Program-made: the position numbers and the translations under genes
Notes under the pieces: generated by a model
Told to the model about the DNA's origin: nothing
Seen by the model: only the letters and a program-made list of their open reading frames with translations
Databases searched by the model: none
DNA from: Rikenellaceae bacterium
GTDB lineage: Bacteria > Bacteroidota > Bacteroidia > Bacteroidales > UBA932
Length of the DNA stretch: 64,000 bases
NCBI GenBank assembly: GCA_900771335.1
Contig: CAAGNP010000028.1
Span: forward strand, 1 to 64,000
Direction: 5' to 3'
Shown here: piece by piece, positions 53,888-61,917 of the stretch
How positions within the stretch are numbered: position 1 is the first letter of the stretch
Layout of the letters: each line of letters opens with the position of its first letter

Positions 53888-53918
53888 GCGACAGAAAATC
53901 GGTAAAATCTGACGCGGG
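53888..53918. repeat. Second, imperfect copy of the CCCGCG(A/T)CAGA dyad
   Basis: GCGACAGA (53888-53895) pairs with TCTGACGC (53908-53915), with the same A/A mismatch between GCG and CAGA as in the namZ terminator 16 bases away. No T-run follows on the minus strand, so it is a poor terminator for pnuC. It may be a decayed repeat copy or a two-way stop. Together with the terminator it fills most of the 129-base gap. Confidence 0.6.
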
Positions 53919-53921
53919 ATA

Positions 53922-54602
53922 TTATTTTGAAAGTTTCAACCAAACTCTGTATCCATTTATGGAGTTGGCTGTATAGAAGAGCCACATTATGAGCATTGGT
54001 GCCGAATGGGGCTCACCTGCCACTGTAAACTGGAGCCAGATGTATACAGATACCAGATTCACGAGGACCCAGAGGATCCATTGCTCCATATATGCATTGA
54101 CCATAAGTAGCATAGCTATAATAGAGACTATAGTGGTGATGGCATCCTTTACTGGATACGGATCCCCCACCTTAGCGAGAATTATTGCCCCGAGAGCGGT
54201 GGTCAGCAATGTGGCACCACCCCAGATGGCCCTCTGCCTCCAGGAGAGCCTTCGCCCCTCTACCTGTGAAGAGTTTCCGACACTCCCCCTTTTGCGCCAG
54301 CTGAAAAAGCCGATAAACTGCATTGGGATATAATATAGGGCATTTAGTGCAAAGTCACCATACAATTGGGACTTGAATGATATATAGGCATAGAGAGAGA
54401 CATTCACCAGACCGAAGATATAGTTCACAATACTACCTTTGGCACAAAGAACCACGTTCACAAGTCCCGCAATGGCTGCAACCATCCCGAGTACGTCCCA
54501 CTCTCCTGTCAATGATGAATATATAACACTGCAAGCCACCACTCCGACTATCAGAAAATAGTCGAAGGGGGCAAGTGTGCTATAGAATTTTGTCTTAGTC
54601 AT
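53922..54602 (-). CDS. pnuC: PnuC-type vitamin transporter (nicotinamide riboside or related)
   Basis: This 226-residue, seven-segment membrane protein of the PnuC family shows the typical NYIFGLVNVSLYAYISFKSQ and YGDFALNALYYIPMQFIGFF patches. Family members import nicotinamide riboside, thiamine or riboflavin by facilitated diffusion; no cofactor gene or riboswitch nearby fixes the substrate. It starts 8 bases inside the end of the DPP-IV gene. Confidence 0.85.
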   Translation of the reverse strand: MTKTKFYSTLAPFDYFLIVGVVACSVIYSSLTGEWDVLGMVAAIAGLVNVVLCAKGSIVNYIFGLVNVSLYAYISFKSQLYGDFALNALYYIPMQFIGFFSWRKRGSVGNSSQVEGRRLSWRQRAIWGGATLLTTALGAIILAKVGDPYPVKDAITTIVSIIAMLLMVNAYMEQWILWVLVNLVSVYIWLQFTVAGEPHSAPMLIMWLFYTANSINGYRVWLKLSK

Positions 54603-57066
54603 TGTTCATTTGAGGAATATCTACTGTATTCTCAAAATCTTCAAGAAGATATCTGCTGTAGAAGTCAGCCATCCTCCAGAAGAAATATTCAGACATATCT
54701 CCGAAACCATGTCTCTGACCTGGAAGATAAAGCATTTCAAAGCGTTTGTTGGCTCTGATAAGGGCATCTACCACTCTGGTGGTATTGGCAGGGTGAACAT
54801 TGTCATCGATATCACCATGAACGAGCAGAAGTCTACCTTTAAGGTTCTTTGCAAGTTCGTGGTTTTTCTTGATATCATATTTGAAAGTGGTATCACCTTT
54901 CTCTGTAACCACCTCTTTCACGCCATGGTGAGTCTCACTCCACCAACGGTTATAAATGCTGTTGTCGTGATTACCGGCACAAGATACAGCCACTTTATAG
55001 AAATCCGGATAGGTCAGAATAGCTGCAGTAGACATAAATCCTCCACCTGAGTGGCCATGGATACCCACTCTGTTGATGTCGATGAAGCTATGGCGGGCAG
55101 CCAACTGCTGTGCAGCCACTTTCTGATCCTCAAGACCGTAGTCACGAAGATTGCCGTAACCGAAGTTGTGGTACCATTTCGAACGGTTAGGGTGACCGCC
55201 ACGGTTACCTACTGTGATAACTACGAAGCCAAGCTGAGCAAGACGGTCGATTCTGTCCATACCTTTTGACCATGAGTAGTTTGTAGCCTCGGTTTGTGGA
55301 CCCGGATATACATACTCGATGATAGGGTAAACTTTAGTGGAGTCAAAGTCGAATGGTTTGTACATTACGCCGTGAAGATCTGTGACGCCATCTGCAGCTT
55401 TAACCACGAAAGTCTCAGGAAATTTGTAACCGGCCATCAACAGCTGGCTGAAATCTGAAACTTCGAGATCCATCACCTTGCGGCCCATATTGTCATATAA
55501 AGTGTTGGTAGGGATAGCATCCACGCGTGAGGCGCTGTTTACGAAGAACTTGGCATCATCGCACATGAATGTCATGTTGTCAAAATTGCCATCATTGAGG
55601 AGCTTCATGCCGGTGCCGTCAAAATTGATGCGATAAAGGTGTGCATAGTAAGGATTCTCTTTTTTGTTGACACCATGAGCAGTGAAATATACTACCCTTG
55701 CAGCTTCGTCCACAGCCACAACATCCTCCACGTGCCAAGCACCTTTAGTGATCGCATTTTTGAGTTTGCCGTCTGCGCTGTACAAATACAAATGTGCCCA
55801 GCCGTTTCTTTCTGACCATTGGATAAGTTCCTGACCTTTATTCACCTCCCTTAGAGAACGGGTCTCAATATAGGTATTCAATCTCTCTTCGATAACTACT
55901 CTTGCAGTGTGGTCGCCAAGGGTCACTTTACATACATCGACTCTGTGAAGATCTCTGCTCAAACGGGTAAGATAGAAATAGTCATTGCCACCAAGCCATT
56001 GGATAGAGTAATAGTCTTTGTATCTCTCCTTGTTGGTCATTGGTTTGTAAGCTACATCTATAGACTGGTCCTTGAATGCTGCCACATTGATATATTTGTG
56101 ACTCTTGCTCTCCATGTCGAAAAGAAGTGTATATGTCTTGGGACCGGGCTCACCGGGCATCTGGTATTTATATGCCTCAAGTTTAGGGCGTTTCTCTGAT
56201 ACAGCATCGATAACCCAAAGCTCTTTCACCTCGGACATGTCGTATTTGTTCATAACGAAATGTTTCGAATCTGGAGACCATGCTGCATATATTCTGTAAC
56301 GCTTGGTGGTATCCCTGTCATCAACGATACCTTTATAGTCATCACCACCATAAGCACAAGCTTTGGTTCCGTCTGTAGTAAGGCGGTGCTCAACGATGGT
56401 AGAATCTTTGTCATCCTCCATGATCTTGCGGAGGTTGTTCATATCTGTATAATAAAGATCATAACCCTTGGCATATACCACTATACTGCTGTCCGGAGAG
56501 ATAGATGCCCAGCGTGGGTAATCTTTCTTTTTGTCCTCATCAGAGATATCTGTAAGGGTGCGTGTGGCGATGTCGTATTTGAAGCGGAAAAGCTTTTTCT
56601 CCATCTCCGGGCGTTTTTTTCTGGCGGCAGCAGTAGTGTCAGCTTCCTCCTTTTTCTTTTTATCCTTCTTCTCTACCTCAAGCTTTGACTGTATCTCGAA
56701 AGTGAAATATTTGTCCTCTTTGAGCTCAAGTCTCTGAATGGGAATATGCTGTGCATCAAGTGGATCATGGGTAATCTCTGAGAGTTCCATCGCCAGCTTG
56801 TCCATATCAAAAATGGCTGTTTTGGTTTTGGCCACAGGATCAACAATGTAATATTGTGTCCCTTCTGATGTTTTCCATGTATACCAGAACTTGTTTGAGT
56901 TTGCAAACCAATTGGGTCTTAGGGTGGTAGAGTATACCATCCTGTTCATCTTCTTGGGAGAGAATCTCTCTGCAAGCTCATAGTTGGCTTCAGTGACAGG
57001 TGTCTGGGCCATAGCGCCAAACGACAACACCAAAGCGGCAATGATTAAAGCAAATGTTCTTTTCAT
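54595..57066 (-). CDS. Dipeptidyl peptidase IV-type S9 serine peptidase
   Basis: This 823-residue secreted protein has a signal peptide (cut after FGAMA before Q), a beta-propeller (about 60-530) with a long Lys/Glu-rich insertion near residue 125, and a C-terminal alpha/beta-hydrolase domain. Catalytic Ser is in GIHGHSGGGFMS, Asp in HGDIDDNVHP and His in PGQRHGFGDM. It would cleave Xaa-Pro or similar dipeptides in the periplasm, supporting peptide use. It lies 2 bases downstream of the phosphoesterase gene and overlaps pnuC by 8. Confidence 0.92.
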   Translation of the reverse strand: MKRTFALIIAALVLSFGAMAQTPVTEANYELAERFSPKKMNRMVYSTTLRPNWFANSNKFWYTWKTSEGTQYYIVDPVAKTKTAIFDMDKLAMELSEITHDPLDAQHIPIQRLELKEDKYFTFEIQSKLEVEKKDKKKKEEADTTAAARKKRPEMEKKLFRFKYDIATRTLTDISDEDKKKDYPRWASISPDSSIVVYAKGYDLYYTDMNNLRKIMEDDKDSTIVEHRLTTDGTKACAYGGDDYKGIVDDRDTTKRYRIYAAWSPDSKHFVMNKYDMSEVKELWVIDAVSEKRPKLEAYKYQMPGEPGPKTYTLLFDMESKSHKYINVAAFKDQSIDVAYKPMTNKERYKDYYSIQWLGGNDYFYLTRLSRDLHRVDVCKVTLGDHTARVVIEERLNTYIETRSLREVNKGQELIQWSERNGWAHLYLYSADGKLKNAITKGAWHVEDVVAVDEAARVVYFTAHGVNKKENPYYAHLYRINFDGTGMKLLNDGNFDNMTFMCDDAKFFVNSASRVDAIPTNTLYDNMGRKVMDLEVSDFSQLLMAGYKFPETFVVKAADGVTDLHGVMYKPFDFDSTKVYPIIEYVYPGPQTEATNYSWSKGMDRIDRLAQLGFVVITVGNRGGHPNRSKWYHNFGYGNLRDYGLEDQKVAAQQLAARHSFIDINRVGIHGHSGGGFMSTAAILTYPDFYKVAVSCAGNHDNSIYNRWWSETHHGVKEVVTEKGDTTFKYDIKKNHELAKNLKGRLLLVHGDIDDNVHPANTTRVVDALIRANKRFEMLYLPGQRHGFGDMSEYFFWRMADFYSRYLLEDFENTVDIPQMNND

Positions 57067-57068
57067 AT

Positions 57069-57578
57069 TTATAACGGTTTATTGTTGTTTCTGTCCCATT
57101 CTCCAACCTCCATCTCGACAATCTTGCCACCATCTATCTTGAACCTGAGGGCAGTCCTGACTATATGGAATCCTGAGTTTCCGGCAGCACCTGGATTGAT
57201 GGTCATCATGTCATATTTCTTGTCATTCATCACCTTAAGGATATGTGAATGTCCACATATGAAGAGGTTTGGAAGATGTGCGTTTATAAGCTGGAACGCT
57301 TTGAAATCGTACCTTCCCGGATATCCTCCTATGTGCATCATCAGCACCTTCATCCCTTCACACTCGAAAAACTGGGTATATGGAACCCTCTGACGGATAT
57401 CTGTACCATCACAGTTTCCATACACAGCTTTAAGTGGTTTGAAGTGAGCTATTGCACTTAAAGTCTCAAGGTTTCCAAAATCACCGGCATGCCACACCTC
57501 ATCTACAGGTTCAAGGAACTCCCTGAGCTTCTCATCGAAGGTGCAATGTGTGTCGGAGATAAGGCCGATATACTTCAT
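57069..57578 (-). CDS. YfcE/MJ0936-type metallophosphoesterase
   Basis: This 169-residue phosphodiesterase has all calcineurin-fold motifs: SDTHC, HAGDFGN, YGNCDG, ICGHSH and the final NPGAAGN. Small members like this hydrolyse phosphodiesters with two metal ions; the natural substrate is unknown. It has no signal peptide, so it is cytoplasmic. It lies between the acyltransferase (1-base gap) and DPP-IV genes. Confidence 0.9.
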   Translation of the reverse strand: MKYIGLISDTHCTFDEKLREFLEPVDEVWHAGDFGNLETLSAIAHFKPLKAVYGNCDGTDIRQRVPYTQFFECEGMKVLMMHIGGYPGRYDFKAFQLINAHLPNLFICGHSHILKVMNDKKYDMMTINPGAAGNSGFHIVRTALRFKIDGGKIVEMEVGEWDRNNNKPL

Positions 57579-57579
57579 C

Positions 57580-58800
57580 TTACAGCTTGATTACGATCTT
57601 CTTCTTATATAGGAACAACGCCATCGCGGTAAATACAGCCACATATACAAGTGCATAGATAAGGGATGAGAGCTCATTGCTTTCTCCCACTATTGCGACA
57701 CATACGTTGTTATAGAACCACGACAGTACACTCCAGCTCTTCTCCTTCACCGAACCGTCTGCCAATGTGACCATAGAGGTCCATTTGATCATTCTGCCAA
57801 GAATCTTGGCAAAAAGGCCCGCCATCACAAAAGCAAAAAGTGGGTTCATGCCCAAAGCTTTGAATGGGGTAAAGATCTTCTCCTTCCCTTTAACATCGAT
57901 GAGATAGATAAAGAAGGCGAGCATAAGTATACTCCAGCCACCTGCATAAAGTACATATGAACCGGTCCAGAGGGCTTTAATGATAGGATAGCAAAGGCTC
58001 CATACAAGACCTCCTGCCAGGCACAACATTCCGATGGTATAAAGCTGGGCCACCACATCTATCTTGCTCTCTGTCTTTCTGATCTTATTGCCGATCAGAT
58101 AGCCCAGCAGTACAGTACAAGCCCCTGACAGTGCACCCAGCAGACCCTCAGGATCAAATGGGATACCGAATCCCTTGTATATGTGGTTTTTGCCAAAAAT
58201 GGCAAGATCAATCACATCAGCATTCTGCCCTGCAAGGGAGAAAGAACCGGCTGCACCATTTACAAGTGGAGATGAGTGGTCTCCGATAAGGAACAATATC
58301 AGCCAATGGAGACCCATCAGCACACCCATGGATATGACAATTTTCTTGGTGGATTTGAGCCATAGAGCAACAAGACCTCCAAGGATGTAACACATGGCAA
58401 TTCTCTGAAGGACACCCACAATCCTCACATGCTGCCAATGGTAGACAAAGTTCTCCCAGAAAGACAAATCGGGATTAGGGCTGGTAGGATAAAAAGGAAA
58501 TGCATTCAGACCAAGACCCACAAGAAATATAAGGATACCTCTTTTGATAAGTTTCTTTACACTTGCCCCGTTGAGACCTTCATTGTATTTTGCAAAAGAG
58601 AAAGCCATCGCTGCCCCTACTACGAATAGGAAGAATGGGAATACCAGGTCTGTAGGTGTACATCCGGCCCACGCTGCATGCCTTAGAGGTGGATAGATGC
58701 TTCCCCATGTTCCCGGGTTATTTACTAAAATCATACCTGCTACTGTCATCCCTCTAAGGACATCCAGAGCTACATACCTGTTAGTTTTGATAGAACTCAT
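57580..58800 (-). CDS. HGSNAT-like integral membrane acetyltransferase (DUF5009/DUF1624 type)
   Basis: This 406-residue protein has about ten to eleven membrane segments. The start RYVALDVLRGMTVAGMILVN and the string PPLRHAAWAGCTPTDLVFPF carry the conserved His of heparan-alpha-glucosaminide N-acetyltransferase relatives. Such proteins are thought to move acetyl groups across the membrane to sugars. In a Bacteroidota species this could serve amino-sugar handling, but the substrate is unknown. Confidence 0.83.
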   Translation of the reverse strand: MSSIKTNRYVALDVLRGMTVAGMILVNNPGTWGSIYPPLRHAAWAGCTPTDLVFPFFLFVVGAAMAFSFAKYNEGLNGASVKKLIKRGILIFLVGLGLNAFPFYPTSPNPDLSFWENFVYHWQHVRIVGVLQRIAMCYILGGLVALWLKSTKKIVISMGVLMGLHWLILFLIGDHSSPLVNGAAGSFSLAGQNADVIDLAIFGKNHIYKGFGIPFDPEGLLGALSGACTVLLGYLIGNKIRKTESKIDVVAQLYTIGMLCLAGGLVWSLCYPIIKALWTGSYVLYAGGWSILMLAFFIYLIDVKGKEKIFTPFKALGMNPLFAFVMAGLFAKILGRMIKWTSMVTLADGSVKEKSWSVLSWFYNNVCVAIVGESNELSSLIYALVYVAVFTAMALFLYKKKIVIKL

Positions 58801-58820
58801 AGTTTATATTTTTTACAAAT

Positions 58821-59573
58821 TTACACTTTATGAAGATAGTGCGCAAGTGTGGCGGTGAGGGCGGCGGTTTCGGTCCTGAGACGGGATTCGCCGAGGCTAA
58901 CCGGGACAAATCCTGCTGCTGCCGCGTATCGTATCTCTTCCATGGAGAAATCCCCTTCGGGACCAATCAGTACTATCGAGCGGAGCTCTGCTCCACCGGC
59001 TGTCTGTCTCTTGATCCCCTCTGTGATGGGGATGCGCGGTATGGCAATGCCCTCTGCATTGATCAGCTCACTGTCGCAATAGCAAATGTATTTCCCCCCG
59101 TCAAAACCTGCAATGGAATCAATGAACTCTTTTACAGGAGTCAGAGGTTGTACTGCAGGAATCTCCCCTTTGAGCGATTGTTTGGCAGCAGCTATAACTA
59201 CCCTCTCCTGTCGCTCCTCTTTTACCACTTTCCTCTCGGAGTGTGCGCATAGGATAGGGGTGATGGCATCGATTCCCACTTCGGTGGCCTTTTCGAGGAA
59301 CCATTCGTAGCGGTCAATATTTTTGGTAGGTGCTACCGCAATATGGAGGTAGTAAGGGTGTTTGCCGAACCCCCCTTCGATAGCCAGAATCGAGAGCATG
59401 GCGCTTTTGGGGTTTGCCTCCTCAAGGATGCAGCGGTAGAGGTTGCCGTCGCCCCCACTCACCTTGATCTCGTCACCCACTTTGTGCCTGAGCACTTTTA
59501 TGCAGTGGGTAGACTCTTCGGGCGATAGATAGATTTTGCCGTCGGCAATATGGTTTGAGTAGAATACTTCCAT
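58821..59573 (-). CDS. rsmE: 16S rRNA (uracil1498-N3)-methyltransferase
   Basis: This 250-residue SPOUT-fold enzyme methylates U1498 of 16S rRNA. It has an N-terminal PUA-like domain (about 1-70, CIKVLRHKVGDEIKV) and the knotted SAM site with IGPEGDFSMEEI and LGESRLRTETAAL. It begins on the last base of the tsaC stop region (1-base overlap), suggesting coupling of two RNA-modification genes. Confidence 0.95.
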   Translation of the reverse strand: MEVFYSNHIADGKIYLSPEESTHCIKVLRHKVGDEIKVSGGDGNLYRCILEEANPKSAMLSILAIEGGFGKHPYYLHIAVAPTKNIDRYEWFLEKATEVGIDAITPILCAHSERKVVKEERQERVVIAAAKQSLKGEIPAVQPLTPVKEFIDSIAGFDGGKYICYCDSELINAEGIAIPRIPITEGIKRQTAGGAELRSIVLIGPEGDFSMEEIRYAAAAGFVPVSLGESRLRTETAALTATLAHYLHKV

Positions 59574-60139
59574 TATTCTCTGATGATTTTTACCTCTGAG
59601 TTAAGACCGAGCTGGATGATGGATGAGGCTTTCCCTGTTGCCCCTGCATCCCAAGATGCCTCTGCGCTCCAATCGGCTGCTGACGCAATGGCTTCTGTCA
59701 CATCCTTCAAACGGACCGGTGCCTTCTCTCCGGAGATGTTGGCAGAGGTAGAGACAATCGGTTTGCGGAACGCTCTTAGGAGTTGGGTGCAGAATTCATT
59801 GCCCGAAGGGACTCTGATGGCGATAGTGCCATCTTCCGCTACCACATTGGCTGCAAGCCCTACCGCCTCAGGGTATATGATGGTAAGGGGTTTGTCGGTA
59901 ATCTCCACGAGTGTTATCGCCATCTCGGGGATCTCCTTCACATAGCGTGCGATCATATCGAGGTCTGCAGCCAGAACCACCAGACTCTTAGAGTCGGCCC
60001 TCTGCTTGATTTTATATATTTTTTCTACAGCCTCAGAGTTTGTGGCATCGCAACCCAAGCCCCAAATAGTGTCTGTGGGATAGAGGATTATTCCCCCCTG
60101 GTTGAGTACTTCTACAGCTTTTTTAATTGCCTCTTTCAT
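59573..60139 (-). CDS. tsaC: L-threonylcarbamoyladenylate synthase (TsaC/Sua5/YrdC)
   Basis: This 188-residue YrdC-fold enzyme makes threonylcarbamoyl-AMP for the t6A tRNA modification. Signature strings are GGIILYPTDTIWGLGCDATN, KIKQRADSKSLVVL and RVPSGNEFC. It is the short form without the C-terminal Sua5 domain. TsaE (52199-52615) acts later in the same pathway. Confidence 0.95.
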   Translation of the reverse strand: MKEAIKKAVEVLNQGGIILYPTDTIWGLGCDATNSEAVEKIYKIKQRADSKSLVVLAADLDMIARYVKEIPEMAITLVEITDKPLTIIYPEAVGLAANVVAEDGTIAIRVPSGNEFCTQLLRAFRKPIVSTSANISGEKAPVRLKDVTEAIASAADWSAEASWDAGATGKASSIIQLGLNSEVKIIRE

Positions 60140-60140
60140 A

Positions 60141-61220
60141 TTATTTGTATATTTCTGTGATTACTGGATAATGGTCTGAATATCTGCTTCGTGGAGTCTC
60201 GTGCCTCTCAACCTTGTAACTCTCGGGGACCAGGATGTAGTCTATCCTGAGGAGCGGCCAGAGGAATGAGTATGTGGAACTGAATCCTGTGCCGGCCTCC
60301 AGGAATGTATCCTTGCTCACCTTGCGGAGCTGCTGGTAGGTGTACGACATAGGTGTGTCATTGAAATCTCCGCAGATGATGGCCGGGTGCCGGCTCACCT
60401 TTATGTGTCGGAGAACTTTATCTACCTGGTCAGCACGTTTGATGTTGGATACCTTCATCTTGGCGTGTATGTCTTTCAACTCATCGGACAGGGTATGTGT
60501 CCCGTTGCGGAGCCTTTTGATAAGGGCAGATGGTGAGAGACTGTATGACTCCAGGTGATTGTTGTAGATACGGATGGTGTCACCATCGTATTTGATGTCT
60601 GCGTATATAGAGAGATTGGTGCTTCTTGGGAATGTGATCTCACCCTTGGATATGATACCCCTTTTGCTCGCAATCATATTTCCAAAATAGTAGTTCTCCC
60701 TCACTTTTATGAGGTGAAAGTGTTTGTGTGGATAGTTTGGTAAGATATCCTTGACTTTGCTGGGCTTAGTGGTGGAGAACTCCTGCAGGCATACTATGTC
60801 AGGATCTTCACTCTGGATGTACGAAGAGATTTGTCTTGCACACACCTCTTTGGATATATCCATGTTGCTTGAAGAGAATTGCCCCACATTGTAGGTCATA
60901 ATCTTGTATGTGTCGGTCTCTGCGGGCTGGTTCTTGCTGTCAAATGAGATGAAGTGTTTCAGGAAAAAGAGAGATGGGAGGAGTACTACAAATGGGAGCC
61001 ATGCCGAAGCGGACCATCTTACCACTGCCATCGACAGAAGCACTACATTGAGTATTACTATAGGTATGTAATAGAGTCCGAACAGACTTATTACCCATAG
61101 TTTGGCGGGATTGAAGAAGATGGAGATGTAGGAGATGAAAAGGGCTATTGCTGCAAAAGCTACAGCAATTCTGAATAGAATGCCCATGAGGCTTACCCGT
61201 TTCTTCCCTTTTTTTGCCAT
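60141..61220 (-). CDS. Membrane-anchored endonuclease/exonuclease/phosphatase family protein
   Basis: This 359-residue protein has three N-terminal hydrophobic segments (about 10-90) followed by an EEP domain (about 105-355) with the catalytic motifs MTYNVGQFSS, VCLQEFST, YNNHLES, CGDFNDTP and SDHYPV. The fold cleaves phosphodiesters in nucleic acids, lipids or inositol phosphates. The active domain probably faces the periplasm; the substrate is unknown. It is in the tight run between the rhomboid and tsaC genes. Confidence 0.87.
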   Translation of the reverse strand: MAKKGKKRVSLMGILFRIAVAFAAIALFISYISIFFNPAKLWVISLFGLYYIPIVILNVVLLSMAVVRWSASAWLPFVVLLPSLFFLKHFISFDSKNQPAETDTYKIMTYNVGQFSSSNMDISKEVCARQISSYIQSEDPDIVCLQEFSTTKPSKVKDILPNYPHKHFHLIKVRENYYFGNMIASKRGIISKGEITFPRSTNLSIYADIKYDGDTIRIYNNHLESYSLSPSALIKRLRNGTHTLSDELKDIHAKMKVSNIKRADQVDKVLRHIKVSRHPAIICGDFNDTPMSYTYQQLRKVSKDTFLEAGTGFSSTYSFLWPLLRIDYILVPESYKVERHETPRSRYSDHYPVITEIYK

Positions 61221-61229
61221 CTGCCCGCT

Positions 61230-61916
61230 TTAATTGTACAATCTGTTATTCTTCTTCCAGAACAGGATAATAATGAGACCGAAGAGCATGCCGCCCAAGT
61301 GGGCAAAGTGTGCCACATTGTCCCCGCTGTTTCCCATAGTGCCTGAGAGACCCGAAGTGAACTCGATAAGTCCGAATATCAGAACGAACCATTTCGCTTT
61401 AAGTGCAATAGGGGGGAAAATGAGTCTCATTATGTTGTTCGGGAACATCATGCCGTATGCAAGGAGAAGTCCATAGATGGCTCCTGAGGCACCTACGGTA
61501 GGGGTCATCATGAGGATTTTGAGTCTCATGCTGGCGTACATGTCGCCTGCGGCAATGGCAGAGTTGTAGCCTCCAGCCTGGATGAACATCACAAGCTCGT
61601 GAAGGAATGCAGCTCCTATACCTGTGATCATATAGTAGAGGAAGAATTTCTTGCTGCCCCAGATGTTCTCCAGCATGCTGCCGAAGATGTACAGGGTGTA
61701 CATGTTGAAAAACAGGTGCCAGAAACCTCCGTGCATAAATATATGGGTGATAATCTGATATGGGCTGAACCACTCGGACTCCACATAGTACAATGCAAAG
61801 TATTTGTACATGAAATCCCCTGTAAACATAGTGAACAGGAGCATGATTACATTTATTATTATGATGTTCTTGACTACCGGAGGGGTATTAGAACCATATG
61901 ATGTGCCAAATCCCAT
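61230..61916 (-). CDS. Rhomboid family intramembrane serine protease
   Basis: This 228-residue protein has six to seven membrane segments. The catalytic Ser is in GASGAIYGLLLAYG and the His in HFAHLGGMLFG; the L1 loop and HIFMHGGFWHLFFNM segment are typical. It cleaves single-pass membrane proteins within the bilayer. It starts 1 base after mutL ends, an order I recall from other Bacteroidales. Confidence 0.93.
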   Translation of the reverse strand: MGFGTSYGSNTPPVVKNIIIINVIMLLFTMFTGDFMYKYFALYYVESEWFSPYQIITHIFMHGGFWHLFFNMYTLYIFGSMLENIWGSKKFFLYYMITGIGAAFLHELVMFIQAGGYNSAIAAGDMYASMRLKILMMTPTVGASGAIYGLLLAYGMMFPNNIMRLIFPPIALKAKWFVLIFGLIEFTSGLSGTMGNSGDNVAHFAHLGGMLFGLIIILFWKKNNRLYN

Positions 61917-61917
61917 G

